Source: Pseudoalteromonas arctica A 37-1-2
Lineage (GTDB): Bacteria; Pseudomonadota; Gammaproteobacteria; Enterobacterales; Alteromonadaceae
NCBI RefSeq assembly: GCF_000238395.3
Contig: NZ_CP011025.1
Coordinates: 124,001-188,000, forward strand
Direction of reading: 5' to 3'
Length of the DNA: 64,000 bases
Part shown: piece by piece, positions 36,429-46,554 of the stretch
Layout of the letters: each line of letters opens with the position of its first letter
Position numbering within the stretch: position 1 is the first letter of the stretch
Translations under genes and position numbers: made by a program
Notes under the pieces: model-generated
What the model was told of the DNA's origin: nothing
Databases searched by the model: none
What the model saw: only the letters and a program-made list of their open reading frames with translations

Positions 36429-38243
36429 ATGTTGTTAGGTCAACTAAATGCTGCGGCAAGCCCGCTATCGCAAGATCAAGTACAAAAGCTGCAAGGTTTA
36501 GTGGCTGAACTTAATCCAATTCAACAAGCGTGGGTAAGTGGTTACTTAGCTGCAAATGCTAATTCGGCTGCGTTAGGTGCTCCTACGGCAGGCGTACCGG
36601 CTGCGGGTGATGCAGCAGCGCTAACTATTTTATATGGTTCGCAAACAGGTAACGCAAAAGGTGTAGCTACCAAAATGAAAGAGCAGGCTGAGTCGCGAGG
36701 CTTAGCCGTTAAGCTTGTTAGCATGTCAGATTACAAACCAACAGCCCTGAAAAAAGAAAAGTTTTTAACTATCGTTGTATCTACTTACGGCGAAGGTGAG
36801 CCACCTGAAGACGCAGAAACACTTCACGAATTTTTAGCCACTAAAAAAGCGCCAAAACTAGACGATGTAAAAATAGCGGTTATTGGCTTAGGTGATTCTA
36901 GCTATGAGTTTTTCTGCCAAACAGCAAAAGATTTTGAAGAGCGTTTAAATAAACTCGGTGCGCAAACCATATATCAACGTGCTGATTTAGATGTAGATTA
37001 CGAAGATGAAGCTGCAACATGGATTGCCGGTGCAGTTGATGCATTTGAACCTGATTTAAAAGCGCAGCAAGAAGCCGCTGGTGGTCAAGTTGTATCAATG
37101 CCATTTGGCGCACCAACGACCGCTTCAAGCCAATATACAAAACAAAATCCATTTGAAGCAGAGCTATTAACAGTTCAAAAAATTACCGGTCGCGACTCAA
37201 CTAAAGATGTACGCCACGTTGAAATTTCGCTTGAAGGTTCTGACATTACTTACACACCAGGTGATTCGTTAGGTGTGTACTTTTTAAATGATGATGTATT
37301 AGTTGATGAAGTACTTACACTTACTCAAATAGATGCAACAAGCATTGTAAAAGTAGGTGATGAAGAGCTAAGCGTACGTGATGCACTTATTGAAAAACTA
37401 GAGCTGACTCAGTCATACCCAGGTTTTGTAGAAAAATACGCAATAGCAACTGGTACGCCTGAATTATTAAAGCTTGTAGAAGATAAAGCCGCAATGCGTG
37501 CGTATATTGAACCTCGCCAAATATTTGATGTAATTCGCCAAAACCCTGCAAAAATTGATGCACAAATATTAGTAGATTGCCTACGTAAACTACAAGCTCG
37601 TTTGTACTCAATTGCATCTAGCCAAGCTGAGGTTGAAGACGAAGTACATTTAACACTAGGTCTAGTGCAGTTTGATGCATTTGATAGCGAGCATTTAGGT
37701 GGCTGTACTGGTTACTTAACTCGTCGTGCAGAAGAAGGTTGTAAAGTTAAAGTATTTAGCGAACACAACGACAATTTCCGCCTACCCACTAACGATGATA
37801 CACCTGTGATTATGGTTGGTCCTGGTACGGGTATTGCGCCGTTCCGTGCATTTTTACAAGAACGTGATTCGCGTGAAGCGCAAGGCAAAAACTGGTTGTT
37901 TTTTGGTAACCCACATTTCACTCAAGACTTTTTATACCAAGTAGAAATACAGGGTTATTTAAAATCGGGTTTACTTAACAAAGTAGATGTTGCATTTAGC
38001 CGCGATCAAGCAGAAAAAGTATACGTACAAGATAAGTTACGCAGTAACAGTAAAGACGTGTTTGAATGGTTAGAAGCTGGCGCTCACTTTTATATTTGTG
38101 GCGATGCAAATCGCATGGCAAAAGATGTACACAACGCCTTGCTTGATATTGTTAAAGAAAACACAGGCAAGAGCAATGAAGACGCAGAGCAATATTTAAA
38201 AGATTTGCGTAGCGCAAACCGCTATCAGAAAGACGTGTATTAA
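36429..38243 (+). CDS. cysJ: sulfite reductase [NADPH] flavoprotein (alpha) subunit
   Basis: Carries electrons from NADPH through FAD and FMN to the CysI haemoprotein. Start at ATG 36429 (GGGGAA upstream) gives 604 residues; an upstream in-frame start at 36390 adds an unrelated tail. Flavodoxin domain with 'ILYGSQTGNAKGVA' near 65 and 'STYGEGEPPEDA' near 117; FAD domain with 'RLYSIASSQ' near 390 and 'GGCTGYLT' near 423; NADP domain with 'GPGTGIAPFRAFLQ' near 464; C-terminal 'YQKDVY'. First gene of cysJ-cysI-cysH. Confidence 0.95.
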   Translation: MLLGQLNAAASPLSQDQVQKLQGLVAELNPIQQAWVSGYLAANANSAALGAPTAGVPAAGDAAALTILYGSQTGNAKGVATKMKEQAESRGLAVKLVSMSDYKPTALKKEKFLTIVVSTYGEGEPPEDAETLHEFLATKKAPKLDDVKIAVIGLGDSSYEFFCQTAKDFEERLNKLGAQTIYQRADLDVDYEDEAATWIAGAVDAFEPDLKAQQEAAGGQVVSMPFGAPTTASSQYTKQNPFEAELLTVQKITGRDSTKDVRHVEISLEGSDITYTPGDSLGVYFLNDDVLVDEVLTLTQIDATSIVKVGDEELSVRDALIEKLELTQSYPGFVEKYAIATGTPELLKLVEDKAAMRAYIEPRQIFDVIRQNPAKIDAQILVDCLRKLQARLYSIASSQAEVEDEVHLTLGLVQFDAFDSEHLGGCTGYLTRRAEEGCKVKVFSEHNDNFRLPTNDDTPVIMVGPGTGIAPFRAFLQERDSREAQGKNWLFFGNPHFTQDFLYQVEIQGYLKSGLLNKVDVAFSRDQAEKVYVQDKLRSNSKDVFEWLEAGAHFYICGDANRMAKDVHNALLDIVKENTGKSNEDAEQYLKDLRSANRYQKDVY

Positions 38244-38304
38244 TCACGTTTCTTATTTTATTTAACAGCTAGCAGCCGTCACTGTAACAAATTTAGGATT
38301 TAAA

Positions 38305-40002
38305 ATGAGCGAACAAGATAAAAACGTAAAACTTTCTGATAACGAACGTTTGAAAAGAGAAAGTAACTTTTTACGTGGCACCATAGAAAAAGATTTAACA
38401 GACGAAATTACTGGTGGCTTTACAGCCGATAACTTTCAGTTAATACGTTTTCACGGTATGTACCAACAAGATGACCGCGATATACGTGGTGAGCGCGCTA
38501 AGCAAAAGCTAGAGCCGCTACATAATGTAATGTTACGTGCACGTATGCCTGGCGGTATTATTAAGCCAGAGCAGTGGTTAGCAATCGACAAGTTTGCAGA
38601 TGACAAAACAAGCTACGGCAGCATTCGTTTAACAACGCGTCAAACGTTTCAGTTTCATGGTGTATTAAAGCCTAATATTAAAGGCATGCACCAAATGCTT
38701 GATAGCGTAGGTATAGACTCTATTGCTACAGCGGGTGACGTTAACCGTAATGTGCTTTGTACCACTAACCCAGTTGAGTCTGAGTTACACCAAGAAGCTT
38801 ACGATTGGGCTGCAAAAATTTCTGAACACTTATTACCAAAAACGAAAGCGTATGCCGAAATTTGGTTAAATGGCGAAAAAGCAGAAACCACAGAAGAGCC
38901 AATTTTAGGATCTAATTACTTACCGCGTAAGTTTAAAACCACGGTGACTATTCCACCTAACAACGAAGTTGATGTACACGCTAACGATTTAAACTTTGTG
39001 GCAATTGCTGATAACGGCAAACTTGTTGGTTTTAACGTATTAGTGGGCGGTGGCCTTGCCATGACGCACGGCGATACAGCAACGTATCCGCGTAAGGCTG
39101 ATGACTTTGGCTTTATTACGCTAGAAGATACCTTAAAAATTGCAGAGCATGTTGTATCTGTGCAGCGCGATTGGGGTAATCGTTCAAACCGTAAAAATGC
39201 AAAAACTAAATACACATTAGACCGTGTAGGCGTTGATGTATTTAAAGCCGAAGTAGAAAAACGCTCAGGCGTTACGTTTGCACCAAGCCGTCCGTTTGAG
39301 TTTACTCATCGTGGCGACCGCATTGGTTGGGTTGAAGGCATTGATGGTAAGCACCACTTAACGCTATTTATTCAAAGTGGTCGTATTTTAGACTACCCAG
39401 GCAAACCGCTTAAAACTGGTTGTCGTAAAATTGCAGAAGTTCACCAGGGTGACATGCGTATGACGGCAAACCAAAACTTAATTATTGCTGGCGTACCTGC
39501 AGATCAAAAAGCCGTGATTGAAGAAATTGCTCGTAGCCATGGCCTGATTGATGACACAGATTCGCAGCAGCGTAAAAATTCTATGGCGTGTGTTTCACTG
39601 CCAACGTGCCCGCTTGCAATGGCCGAAGCAGAGCGTTACTTACCAAGCCTAGTAGAAAAAACTGAAGCATTACTTGCTAAGCACGGTATACCCGATGACA
39701 GCATTATTATGCGCGTTGTAGGTTGCCCGAACGGCTGTGGCCGCGCAATGCTTGCAGAAGCAGGTTTAGTAGGTAAAGGCCCAGGTAAGTACAACGTTTA
39801 CTTAGGTGGTAATTTAGAAGGCACACGTATTCCTAAATTGTACCTTGAGAACGTAGGCGAAGACGTTTACCTAGAAGCATTCGATAAGCTCATTGGCCAA
39901 TGGGCAAGCGAGCGCAATGACGGTGAGTGTTTTGGTGACTTTGTTATACGCAAAGGCATTGTTGCTGAAGTAAAAGTATCAGTAACCGATTTTCACGCTT
40001 AA
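38305..40002 (+). CDS. cysI: sulfite reductase haemoprotein (beta) subunit
   Basis: Reduces sulfite to sulfide with six electrons using sirohaem and a [4Fe-4S] cluster. The four cluster cysteines are in 'CVSLPTC' near 428-434 and 'CPNGC' near 473-477, in the order that bridges the cluster and sirohaem. Arginine and lysine residues for sulfite binding ('[12 protein letters not shown]' near 113) are present. 565 residues matches the E. coli subunit. Follows cysJ after 61 bases. Confidence 0.95.
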   Translation: MSEQDKNVKLSDNERLKRESNFLRGTIEKDLTDEITGGFTADNFQLIRFHGMYQQDDRDIRGERAKQKLEPLHNVMLRARMPGGIIKPEQWLAIDKFADDKTSYGSIRLTTRQTFQFHGVLKPNIKGMHQMLDSVGIDSIATAGDVNRNVLCTTNPVESELHQEAYDWAAKISEHLLPKTKAYAEIWLNGEKAETTEEPILGSNYLPRKFKTTVTIPPNNEVDVHANDLNFVAIADNGKLVGFNVLVGGGLAMTHGDTATYPRKADDFGFITLEDTLKIAEHVVSVQRDWGNRSNRKNAKTKYTLDRVGVDVFKAEVEKRSGVTFAPSRPFEFTHRGDRIGWVEGIDGKHHLTLFIQSGRILDYPGKPLKTGCRKIAEVHQGDMRMTANQNLIIAGVPADQKAVIEEIARSHGLIDDTDSQQRKNSMACVSLPTCPLAMAEAERYLPSLVEKTEALLAKHGIPDDSIIMRVVGCPNGCGRAMLAEAGLVGKGPGKYNVYLGGNLEGTRIPKLYLENVGEDVYLEAFDKLIGQWASERNDGECFGDFVIRKGIVAEVKVSVTDFHA

Positions 40003-40045
40003 TTAAATACCAGCGCTTTGGCGCTGGTGAGGTTTGGAATTTACC

Positions 40046-40786
40046 ATGAGTGAATTTAAAAACATTTTACAGCTAGATAAACAAAGCCAAACGGCTATGT
40101 TAGCTGATGCTAATGGTTTACTAGCGAATAGGAGCGCAGAACAGCGTGTTGCATGGGCGCTTGATAACTTGCCTAATACGGCTTTTTTATCATCTAGCTT
40201 TGGTATTCAAGCGGCAGTAATGCTGCATTTAATGACCTCACAACGTCCAGATATTCCCGTTGTATTAACCGATACAGGCTATTTGTTTCCTGAAACGTAT
40301 CAGTTTATTGAGCAAATGAGTGAGCGTTTATCACTTAACTTAAAGGTGTATAGAGCGCCGCTTAGCCCAGCATGGCAAGAGGCTAAATTTGGTAAACTAT
40401 GGGAGAAAGGCGAAGACGGCATTAAGCAATATAATCAGCTTAATAAAGTAGAGCCGATGACCCGTGCGTTAAAAGAAATAGAAGCGGGCACGTGGTTTAG
40501 TGGTTTGCGCCGCGATCAATCATCTACACGTGCTGATAAACAGTTTGTAGAAATTAGCCGTGGTACCGTTAAAGTGTACCCGATTATTGAATGGTCTAAC
40601 CGCGACGTGTATCAGTATCTTACTAAGCACGATTTACCTTACCACCCATTATGGGAGCAAGGTTATGTGTCTATGGGAGACGTACATACAACACGTAAGT
40701 TAGAACCAGGAATGACAGAGGAAGAAACTCGCTTTTTTGGTTTAAACCGAGAATGCGGACTACACATGGATGGTGACGGTATTTAA
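40046..40786 (+). CDS. cysH: phosphoadenylyl-sulfate (PAPS) reductase
   Basis: Reduces PAPS to sulfite with thioredoxin or glutaredoxin. P-loop-like 'SSSFGIQ' near residue 49, '[10 protein letters not shown]' near 75, and the C-terminal redox cysteine in 'ECGLHMDG' near 236. Absence of the extra CC...CxxC pairs indicates PAPS rather than APS as substrate. Start at ATG 40046; the ORF can be extended to TTG 40034, which is unlikely. Ends the cys unit, followed by a terminator. The APS-forming genes (cysDNC) are not in the window. Confidence 0.93.
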   Translation: MSEFKNILQLDKQSQTAMLADANGLLANRSAEQRVAWALDNLPNTAFLSSSFGIQAAVMLHLMTSQRPDIPVVLTDTGYLFPETYQFIEQMSERLSLNLKVYRAPLSPAWQEAKFGKLWEKGEDGIKQYNQLNKVEPMTRALKEIEAGTWFSGLRRDQSSTRADKQFVEISRGTVKVYPIIEWSNRDVYQYLTKHDLPYHPLWEQGYVSMGDVHTTRKLEPGMTEEETRFFGLNRECGLHMDGDGI

Positions 40787-40795
40787 CGCAGCTTC

Positions 40796-40818
40796 GGCTG
40801 CGTTTTTATTTTTTTATT
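40796..40818 (+). terminator. terminator of the cysJIH unit
   Basis: Stem ACGCAGC / GCTGCGT with the stable tetraloop TTCG, then a T-rich tail, ten bases after cysH. Confidence 0.88.
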
Positions 40819-40895
40819 AGGGTACAAAAAATTGCCTAATTAAGTATTTTTTATTAGACTCAAGGCAATAAAGGATTAATTAAAGCAGGAACGCT

Positions 40896-41444
40896 ATGAA
40901 ATACTTTACCTACTTAGCTATATCAATCATGGCTATTGCAGTTATCTCTTTGTTTTATTTAAAAAAGCCCGATGGTCAAACATGGCTTTCTGCATCATCA
41001 ATTAGCAGTGAATCTCAGCAAATTAAAGAAAAAATGGTTGCGCTATCTAGCAATACTTTGGACCAAGCAGTGCAGGGAGTTAAGCAAGCTGGCGATAAAA
41101 TTGCGAGCAGTATTTCTGATGAACCAATGCCTGAAAGTACTACCTCAAGCAGCAAAATTTTTAAGTGGCAAGACGAAACAGGCCAATGGCACTTTTCTGA
41201 TACACCTAACCCGCATGCAAAAAGTATTGAAGTAAAACTCGATCCTAAAGATATTACTGTTATTGCAGCAGAAGACACGTCTATTTTAAATACCTCTCCA
41301 AGTACAAATACAATGTCGGCTGCACCAGAGGGGATTAGTATTTTGAACCCAGACTCTGTTAAAAAGCTATTTAATGATGCCGAAAATGTAAAAGACAAAC
41401 TAGAAAAACGTAATAAAGAAATTAATAATTTAAGTGCACTTTAA
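40896..41444 (+). CDS. DUF4124-domain membrane-anchored protein
   Basis: Protein of 182 residues with one N-terminal membrane helix (residues 2-22, MKYFTYLAISIMAIAVISLF) and a DUF4124 segment near 85-108, 'IFKWQDETGQWHFSDTPNP'. DUF4124 domains are short WxDxxG..HFSDTP hairpins found in many periplasmic proteins of unknown role. The rest is low-complexity and charged. Its stop abuts the convergent small membrane gene. A second DUF4124 protein lies in the glnA operon. Confidence 0.75.
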   Translation: MKYFTYLAISIMAIAVISLFYLKKPDGQTWLSASSISSESQQIKEKMVALSSNTLDQAVQGVKQAGDKIASSISDEPMPESTTSSSKIFKWQDETGQWHFSDTPNPHAKSIEVKLDPKDITVIAAEDTSILNTSPSTNTMSAAPEGISILNPDSVKKLFNDAENVKDKLEKRNKEINNLSAL

Positions 41445-41699
41445 TTATTTAGAGTGAGTACTTTTATGGTTTTTTAAATAACGTTTTTCGGCTTCCATCA
41501 ATAATACGGTTAAATATATTTTAGTAGGAAGCGACAACAACACGCCTATAGCAATGCATGCCGCCGCTATAATTATTCCTTTAATACCATGATTAACAGT
41601 GAAGTAACTCGACACAATTAAAGTGTGGCCAGTCACGATAAGGCACAACCCAAGCACTATTGATGTTTTAAGCAGCCTAATTATCATTGTTTGCGACAT
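41445..41699 (-). CDS. small two-helix membrane protein
   Basis: Protein of 84 residues with two hydrophobic segments (about 8-28 and 38-58) and a basic C-terminal tail 'KRYLKNHKSTHSK'. I do not recognise a family. It is convergent with the DUF4124 gene, with no gap between the stop codons. ATG start at 41697-41699; a purine-rich 'GAGGTAAC' precedes it on the minus strand, supporting expression. Confidence 0.55.
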   Translation of the reverse strand: MSQTMIIRLLKTSIVLGLCLIVTGHTLIVSSYFTVNHGIKGIIIAAACIAIGVLLSLPTKIYLTVLLMEAEKRYLKNHKSTHSK

Positions 41700-41725
41700 A
41701 GTTACCTCACTAAGAGTAGCCCTAG

Positions 41726-41987
41726 GGCCTGTTTATCTTTCGAGGTTAAATTTGCAGCAGTGTGTTTGGTATTTAGGCAAGGCAGAGCCTATGTAGTGTG
41801 GTTATTCCCCATGGATAGGCGATAACGTGGAATAAATGCCAAACATGCGCTGCCCGAAGGGTTCTGCCTAGGGGCTATTTACTCTTTGTTGCTCGGTTTT
41901 TACTTAGCCCACTAGGTTACAAACCTCACGCCGCGATTAAATAGCCCCTAGGTTGAACAAATTTTAATCCTGAAAGGTCAGCAGGCC
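41726..41987. repeat. 262-bp MITE-like element with nested palindromes
   Basis: Outer inverted repeats: left GGCCTGTTTATCTTTCGAGG, with TTAAATTTG after it; right, on the minus strand, GGCCTGCTGACCTTTCAGGA then TTAAAATTTG. Inside lie two further inverted pairs: TGTTTGGTATTTA / TAAATGCCAAACA (about 41768-41846) and CCTAGGGGCTATTTA / TAAATAGCCCCTAGG (41867-41881 and 41938-41952). No open frame. Structure suggests a non-autonomous mobile element with strong secondary structure. Confidence 0.75.
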
Positions 41988-42045
41988 TTAGTGTAGGCAC
42001 GCTTTAAATGCTTAGCATTGATTTAAGACAACAAACAGCACACAT

Positions 42046-42081
42046 AAAAAAGCCCAGCTTATTATTAAGCTGGGCTTTTAA
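42046..42081 (-). terminator. terminator of acnA
   Basis: Stem AAAGCCCAGCTTA / TAAGCTGGGCTTT; the A run on the left becomes a T run on the minus strand, 22 bases after the acnA stop. Confidence 0.88.
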
Positions 42082-42102
42082 ATGTATTAACTACTGTCTT
42101 TG

Positions 42103-44847
42103 TTAGTCGAGCATATTACGCAGTACATATTGTAAAATACCGCCGTGTTTGTAGTAATCCCACTCTTTAGGGGTATCAATACGTACATCAGCACTCAAGG
42201 TTACTTTTTTACCTTCGGCATTTGTAGCAATAACGGTTACTTCATCGGTTTTATCGTACAGGCCATCAATATCAAATTGTTCTTGCCCTGTTAACCCATG
42301 TGACTCGTAGCTTTCACCTTCTTTAAATTGCAGAGGTAATACACCCATACCAATTAAGTTAGAGCGATGAATACGTTCATAGCTTTGTGCTACAACGGCT
42401 TTAACGCCTAATAAAAGTGAGCCTTTAGCAGCCCAGTCACGAGATGAGCCCGTACCGTATTCCTTACCCGCTAAAATAATGAGTGGAGTATTATTTTTTT
42501 GATACTCCATTGCTGCATCATAAATGCTCTCTAGCGTATCGCCAGGCTGAGTACGTGTTACGCCACCTTCAGTACCTGGTGCTAGTAAGTTTTTAAGACG
42601 CACATTAGCAAACGTACCACGCATCATTACTTCGTGATTACCACGGCGTGAACCGTACGAGTTAAACTGCGCTTTATCTACGCCATTTTCTTGCAAGTAT
42701 AAACCTGCTGGTGCATCTGCTTTAATAGCCCCTGCTGGAGAAATATGGTCAGTGGTTACTGAATCCCCAAGTTTAGCTAAACAACGTGCGCCTTCGATAG
42801 TAGGGATACCTGGTGGTTCTACTTTCATACCATCAAAAAATGGTGCTTTTTTAATATAGGTAGATGCGTCATCCCAATCGTAAAGTTTGCCATCTGGTAT
42901 TTTAATTTGCTGCCAACGGCTATCGCCTTCGTAAACGTTAGCGTAGCTTTTTTCGAACATTTCTTTAGTTACTGTTTCTTTAACTAGGTCACTTACTTCT
43001 TTAACGCTTGGCCAAATGTTTTTAAGGTAAATATCGTTACCGTTAGCATCTTGAGCAAGGGGTTCGTTGTATACGTCAATATCGGTTCTGCCCGCAATGG
43101 CGTAAGCAACAACAAGCGGGGGGGACGCTAAAAAGTTCATTTTAACATCTTGGTGAATACGACCTTCAAAGTTACGGTTACCCGATAAAATAGAGCTAAC
43201 CACTAATTTATGCTTTTGAATCGCATCTGATATTTCAGTCGCTAGTGGGCCTGAGTTACCAATACAGGTAGTACAACCATAGCCAACTAAGTTAAAGCCT
43301 AAGCTTTCTAAGTCGTCCATTAAGCCGGCTTTTTCTAGGTAGTCTGTAACTACTTTAGAACCTGGAGCAAGTGATGTTTTAACCCAAGGTTTTACATTAA
43401 TTCCTAACTGCTTTGCTTTTTTAGCAACCAAACCAGCAGCTAAAATTACACTCGGATTAGAGGTGTTAGTACAGCTGGTAATCGCGGCAATAACGCAAGC
43501 GCCATCGTTTAACTCAAACTCTTGCCCTTTAAATTTAACCTTGGCGGCGCCCATAAACTGCGCTTCGTTAACTGGTTCATCTGGATTTGTTGTTGGCCCT
43601 TCACTTTCAATACGAGCTTGTTCTTCGTCGCTATTATCACGACGAGCCATACGTTCATCTTGAAAGTTTTTTAAATGCTGGCTAATCACTTCACCAGCCT
43701 TGTCTAGGGAAATTCTATCCTGTGGTCGTTTAGGGCCTGCAAGGCTTGGTACAACATCACCTAGTTTAAGCTCGAGTGTATCGGTATAGCTAGCTTCGTC
43801 ACCATCGTTACGCCATAAACCTTGGTGTTTTGCGTAATCCTCAATTACCTTTAGGTGACTTTCGTCGCGGTTTGTTAAGCGAAGGTAGTTAATGGTTTCA
43901 TCATCAATTGGGAAAATACCACACGTAGCGCCGTATTCTGGTGCCATATTCGCTATGGTTGCTCTATCGGCAAGTGGTAAGTCGGCAAGGCCATCACCAT
44001 AAAACTCTACAAATTTACCCACTACACCATGGTTACGCAGTATTTCGGTTACAGTTAACACTAAATCGGTTGCGGTCGTACCTTCAGGTAAGCGGCCGCT
44101 TAGCTTCATACCGACTACTTGTGGAATGAGTAAGCTAATTGGCTGACCAAGCATGGCTGCTTCGGCTTCAATGCCGCCGACACCCCAACCAAGCACACCT
44201 AAGCCATTAATCATGGTGGTGTGAGAGTCAGTCCCTACAAGCGTATCTGGGTAAGCGAATTTTTTGCCGTCGCGCTCTTCATTAAAAACAACGCGCGCTA
44301 AGTATTCTAGGTTTACTTGGTGAACAATGCCGGTTGCTGGTGGCACTACTTTTAAATTATCAAAAGCGGTTTGTCCCCAACGTAAAAATTCATAACGTTC
44401 TTTATTTCGGTCGTATTCAAGTTTTGCATTTAAATCAAATGCACCATCATTTCCGTAGCCATCTACTTGTACCGAATGGTCAATAACAAGTTCAGCAGGT
44501 GATAACGGGTTTATTTTTGCAGGATCTCCACCTAGTTTTTCCATTGCGTCACGCATCGCGGCTAAATCTACAATAGCGGGTACACCGGTAAAATCTTGCA
44601 TAACAACACGGGCGGGAGTAAAGGCAACTTCAGATGCAGGCTTTGCTTGAGGATCCCAATTAAGAAGGGCTTGAATGTCTTGTTCTTTTATATTTGCGCC
44701 ATCTTCGTTACGAAGAAGGTTTTCAAGTAATACTTTTAAGGAAAAGGGCAGTCGTTTCGCTTTGTCGCCAAGTCCTTTTAGAGAATGAATATGATATTGC
44801 TCACCATTTATTGTGAGCTGATGTTGGGTATCGAAACTATTATTCAT
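42103..44847 (-). CDS. acnA: aconitate hydratase A
   Basis: Isomerises citrate to isocitrate in the TCA cycle and is the stress-resistant aconitase in E. coli. The cluster cysteines are in '[12 protein letters not shown]' near 455 and '[14 protein letters not shown]' near 525; the active-site '[14 protein letters not shown]' lies near 800 in the swivel domain. At 914 residues it is slightly longer than E. coli AcnA because of an acidic insertion near 400 ('[19 protein letters not shown]'). Monocistronic. Confidence 0.95.
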   Translation of the reverse strand: MNNSFDTQHQLTINGEQYHIHSLKGLGDKAKRLPFSLKVLLENLLRNEDGANIKEQDIQALLNWDPQAKPASEVAFTPARVVMQDFTGVPAIVDLAAMRDAMEKLGGDPAKINPLSPAELVIDHSVQVDGYGNDGAFDLNAKLEYDRNKERYEFLRWGQTAFDNLKVVPPATGIVHQVNLEYLARVVFNEERDGKKFAYPDTLVGTDSHTTMINGLGVLGWGVGGIEAEAAMLGQPISLLIPQVVGMKLSGRLPEGTTATDLVLTVTEILRNHGVVGKFVEFYGDGLADLPLADRATIANMAPEYGATCGIFPIDDETINYLRLTNRDESHLKVIEDYAKHQGLWRNDGDEASYTDTLELKLGDVVPSLAGPKRPQDRISLDKAGEVISQHLKNFQDERMARRDNSDEEQARIESEGPTTNPDEPVNEAQFMGAAKVKFKGQEFELNDGACVIAAITSCTNTSNPSVILAAGLVAKKAKQLGINVKPWVKTSLAPGSKVVTDYLEKAGLMDDLESLGFNLVGYGCTTCIGNSGPLATEISDAIQKHKLVVSSILSGNRNFEGRIHQDVKMNFLASPPLVVAYAIAGRTDIDVYNEPLAQDANGNDIYLKNIWPSVKEVSDLVKETVTKEMFEKSYANVYEGDSRWQQIKIPDGKLYDWDDASTYIKKAPFFDGMKVEPPGIPTIEGARCLAKLGDSVTTDHISPAGAIKADAPAGLYLQENGVDKAQFNSYGSRRGNHEVMMRGTFANVRLKNLLAPGTEGGVTRTQPGDTLESIYDAAMEYQKNNTPLIILAGKEYGTGSSRDWAAKGSLLLGVKAVVAQSYERIHRSNLIGMGVLPLQFKEGESYESHGLTGQEQFDIDGLYDKTDEVTVIATNAEGKKVTLSADVRIDTPKEWDYYKHGGILQYVLRNMLD

Positions 44848-45020
44848 TATTTGCCCCTTTATGAATTAGAAAAATATTTTGAAGAGTGACCTCTGTAGTG
44901 TTCGAGTTGCAAAGTACATACCAGTGTAAAAAAATCGTGTTTAGAGAACGAATTTTATACAGTTAATATAGTAGAGATGATGCTGAAAAGTTTAATTTCA
45001 AGAGATGATTTGAAAGAGGT

Positions 45021-45050
45021 AGGGTCAAAAGTTATTTCGACCCTTATTAA
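45021..45050 (-). terminator. possible terminator of the 142-residue membrane protein gene
   Basis: Stem AGGGTC / GACCCT with a 12-base loop directly after the stop. There is no strong T run on either side, so the call is weak. Confidence 0.4.
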
Positions 45051-45479
45051 TTACTGTAACCAACCGTGTTGCTTACCCTTAATACTCAAACAAAGTAAAG
45101 CGATGGCAATAACGATTACAAATATAGGCATAAATACAGCACTTGCACCAAGTAGCTCAATACTGTTTATGACCACAAAATTATAATATTGCTGAATTAA
45201 AATAGCGCCGAGCGATAGCGCAAAAGTAGGTGTTGCCAGCGCGTTTTTAGCAAGTAAAAACAGACAACCAAAAGTGCTTCCAAATACAGCTATAGCAAAT
45301 GCAATGGTTGACCAAATAGGAACGTTAGAGTAGGCAGCTTGTTGATCTAGCGGGAGTTTACCTATCATTTCGGGTGTCATCATCATGTGCATAGCAAATG
45401 CAATAACGCCAAGTAAGTTCCATACGAGTGCCGCCCATGCAACGGGCTTAAACCAATTTTTAGGTGTTTTAACAGACAT
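45051..45479 (-). CDS. four-helix membrane protein of unknown function
   Basis: Protein of 142 residues with four predicted membrane helices (about 12-32, 54-76, 82-102 and 112-132). Relatives in Alteromonadales are, as I recall, sometimes labelled 'sugar transporter', but no transporter motif is visible. The first loop, 'MMMTPEMIGKLPLDQQAAYSNVPIW', is the most distinctive part. Start ATG at 45477-45479. No operon partner. Confidence 0.6.
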   Translation of the reverse strand: MSVKTPKNWFKPVAWAALVWNLLGVIAFAMHMMMTPEMIGKLPLDQQAAYSNVPIWSTIAFAIAVFGSTFGCLFLLAKNALATPTFALSLGAILIQQYYNFVVINSIELLGASAVFMPIFVIVIAIALLCLSIKGKQHGWLQ

Positions 45480-45523
45480 TTTATAACCTTGTTTTTATTA
45501 TTATTAACTAGGTTATTAAAGAG

Positions 45524-45557
45524 TAAAAAGGCCAACTATACAAGTTGACCTTTTTAT
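45524..45557 (-). terminator. terminator of the S4-domain gene
   Basis: Stem AAAAAGGCCAACT / AGTTGACCTTTTT with one mismatch and loop ATACA. It lies between two minus-strand genes and ends the upstream one. Confidence 0.75.
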
Positions 45558-45580
45558 ATAAAAAGAGGGCTTTTAAATGC

Positions 45581-45964
45581 TTAACCAAATGAAATAGGTC
45601 GACGACCTGTTTTATCATCTACTTTTGGCTTTTTAGTTCGCTTACGCTTACTTTTAGCTGGCTGATTTGTTGGTTGTGGTGCAGCTTGCTTTGACTCTGC
45701 TTGAGTTTGTACCGCAGGCTTTTCTGCAGGTGTTGCATCTTCACTAAGCGCAAGTTTAAAAAATTCACCATCAAATTCTAATACATCGCCACTGTATAAT
45801 TTTTTCCGCTTTATTGTACAAATTTCATGGTTAACACCCACATAGCCTTCGGTAATTAGGTTTTTAGCTTGGCCGCCACCTTCAACTAAGTTTAGTACTT
45901 TTAATAATTTACAGAGCTCAATCGGCTCTTCTTCTAATTCTATTTCTATGTATTCTTCGTTCAT
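45581..45964 (-). CDS. S4-domain RNA-binding protein, YbcJ-like with basic tail
   Basis: Protein of 127 residues. An acidic start (MNEEYIEIELEEEPIELC) is followed by an S4-like RNA-binding domain (about 15-70, 'LLKVLNLVEGGGQAKNLI', 'GYVGVNHE'), as in YbcJ. The C-terminal 50 residues are a basic, low-complexity tail 'AKSKRKRTKKPK', not found in E. coli YbcJ. It likely binds ribosomal or structured RNA. Start set at ATG 45962-45964 with GAGAG upstream; an in-frame start at 46033 lacks support. Confidence 0.78.
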   Translation of the reverse strand: MNEEYIEIELEEEPIELCKLLKVLNLVEGGGQAKNLITEGYVGVNHEICTIKRKKLYSGDVLEFDGEFFKLALSEDATPAEKPAVQTQAESKQAAPQPTNQPAKSKRKRTKKPKVDDKTGRRPISFG

Positions 45965-46209
45965 ATTTGCTCTCGGTGGGGTAACGCACAAGCTGTAGTA
46001 TAAAGGCTTGCAGCTACTTTTGCACCAAAGCAAGTGACTTTCGCTAATTGTAATACGTAAATAGCTATGAAATTTTTTATGTATTTTATCTGTCTTTAAA
46101 AAAACTGAAGCAATTGAAGAGTAACCTTTGCAGCAGTTAATTTTACGTATGGCCTGCTAATTGCTAAAACTTTGGCGGATTAAATAGTTTTCATTAAATG
46201 GAGTAGGAA

Positions 46210-46497
46210 ATGGGCGTAAGATTGGCAATGAAAAAAGAGCTAATGGGATTAGACAATTCAGGTATGTTAACTGCTGACGATGTTAGAGAGCACCTTGCTA
46301 ATTCTGTAAAAAAGCAAGCTGATCAAGATGAGCGCGGTTTTTCTGTAATTTCAAAGTTCAATGATACCCATAGCCGTTTAGTTAGTGGTGATGCCACGAG
46401 AAAAACAAAACTTGAGTTTGAACGACATCGTTTATTTAAAGAAGTTTTATATACTCGCAAAAGTGTTGATGCTTGGTTGGATAGCCAAACAAATTAA
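46210..46497 (+). CDS. hypothetical protein (95 residues)
   Basis: Small charged protein, predicted to be mostly helical, with no signal peptide and no recognised family. The ATG at 46210 has GGAGTAGGAA directly upstream, so expression is likely. It is followed after 57 bases by a lipoprotein gene on the same strand, with which it may be co-transcribed. Distinctive segment: 'LMGLDNSGMLTADDVREHL' near residues 11-29, which recalls an EF-hand-like or helix-loop-helix stretch, though not convincingly. Confidence 0.55.
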   Translation: MGVRLAMKKELMGLDNSGMLTADDVREHLANSVKKQADQDERGFSVISKFNDTHSRLVSGDATRKTKLEFERHRLFKEVLYTRKSVDAWLDSQTN

Positions 46498-46554
46498 ATT
46501 GCTATAAATAGTTACCTTTAATAGACTACAATTGTAATCAAAAAGGGGGTAACT

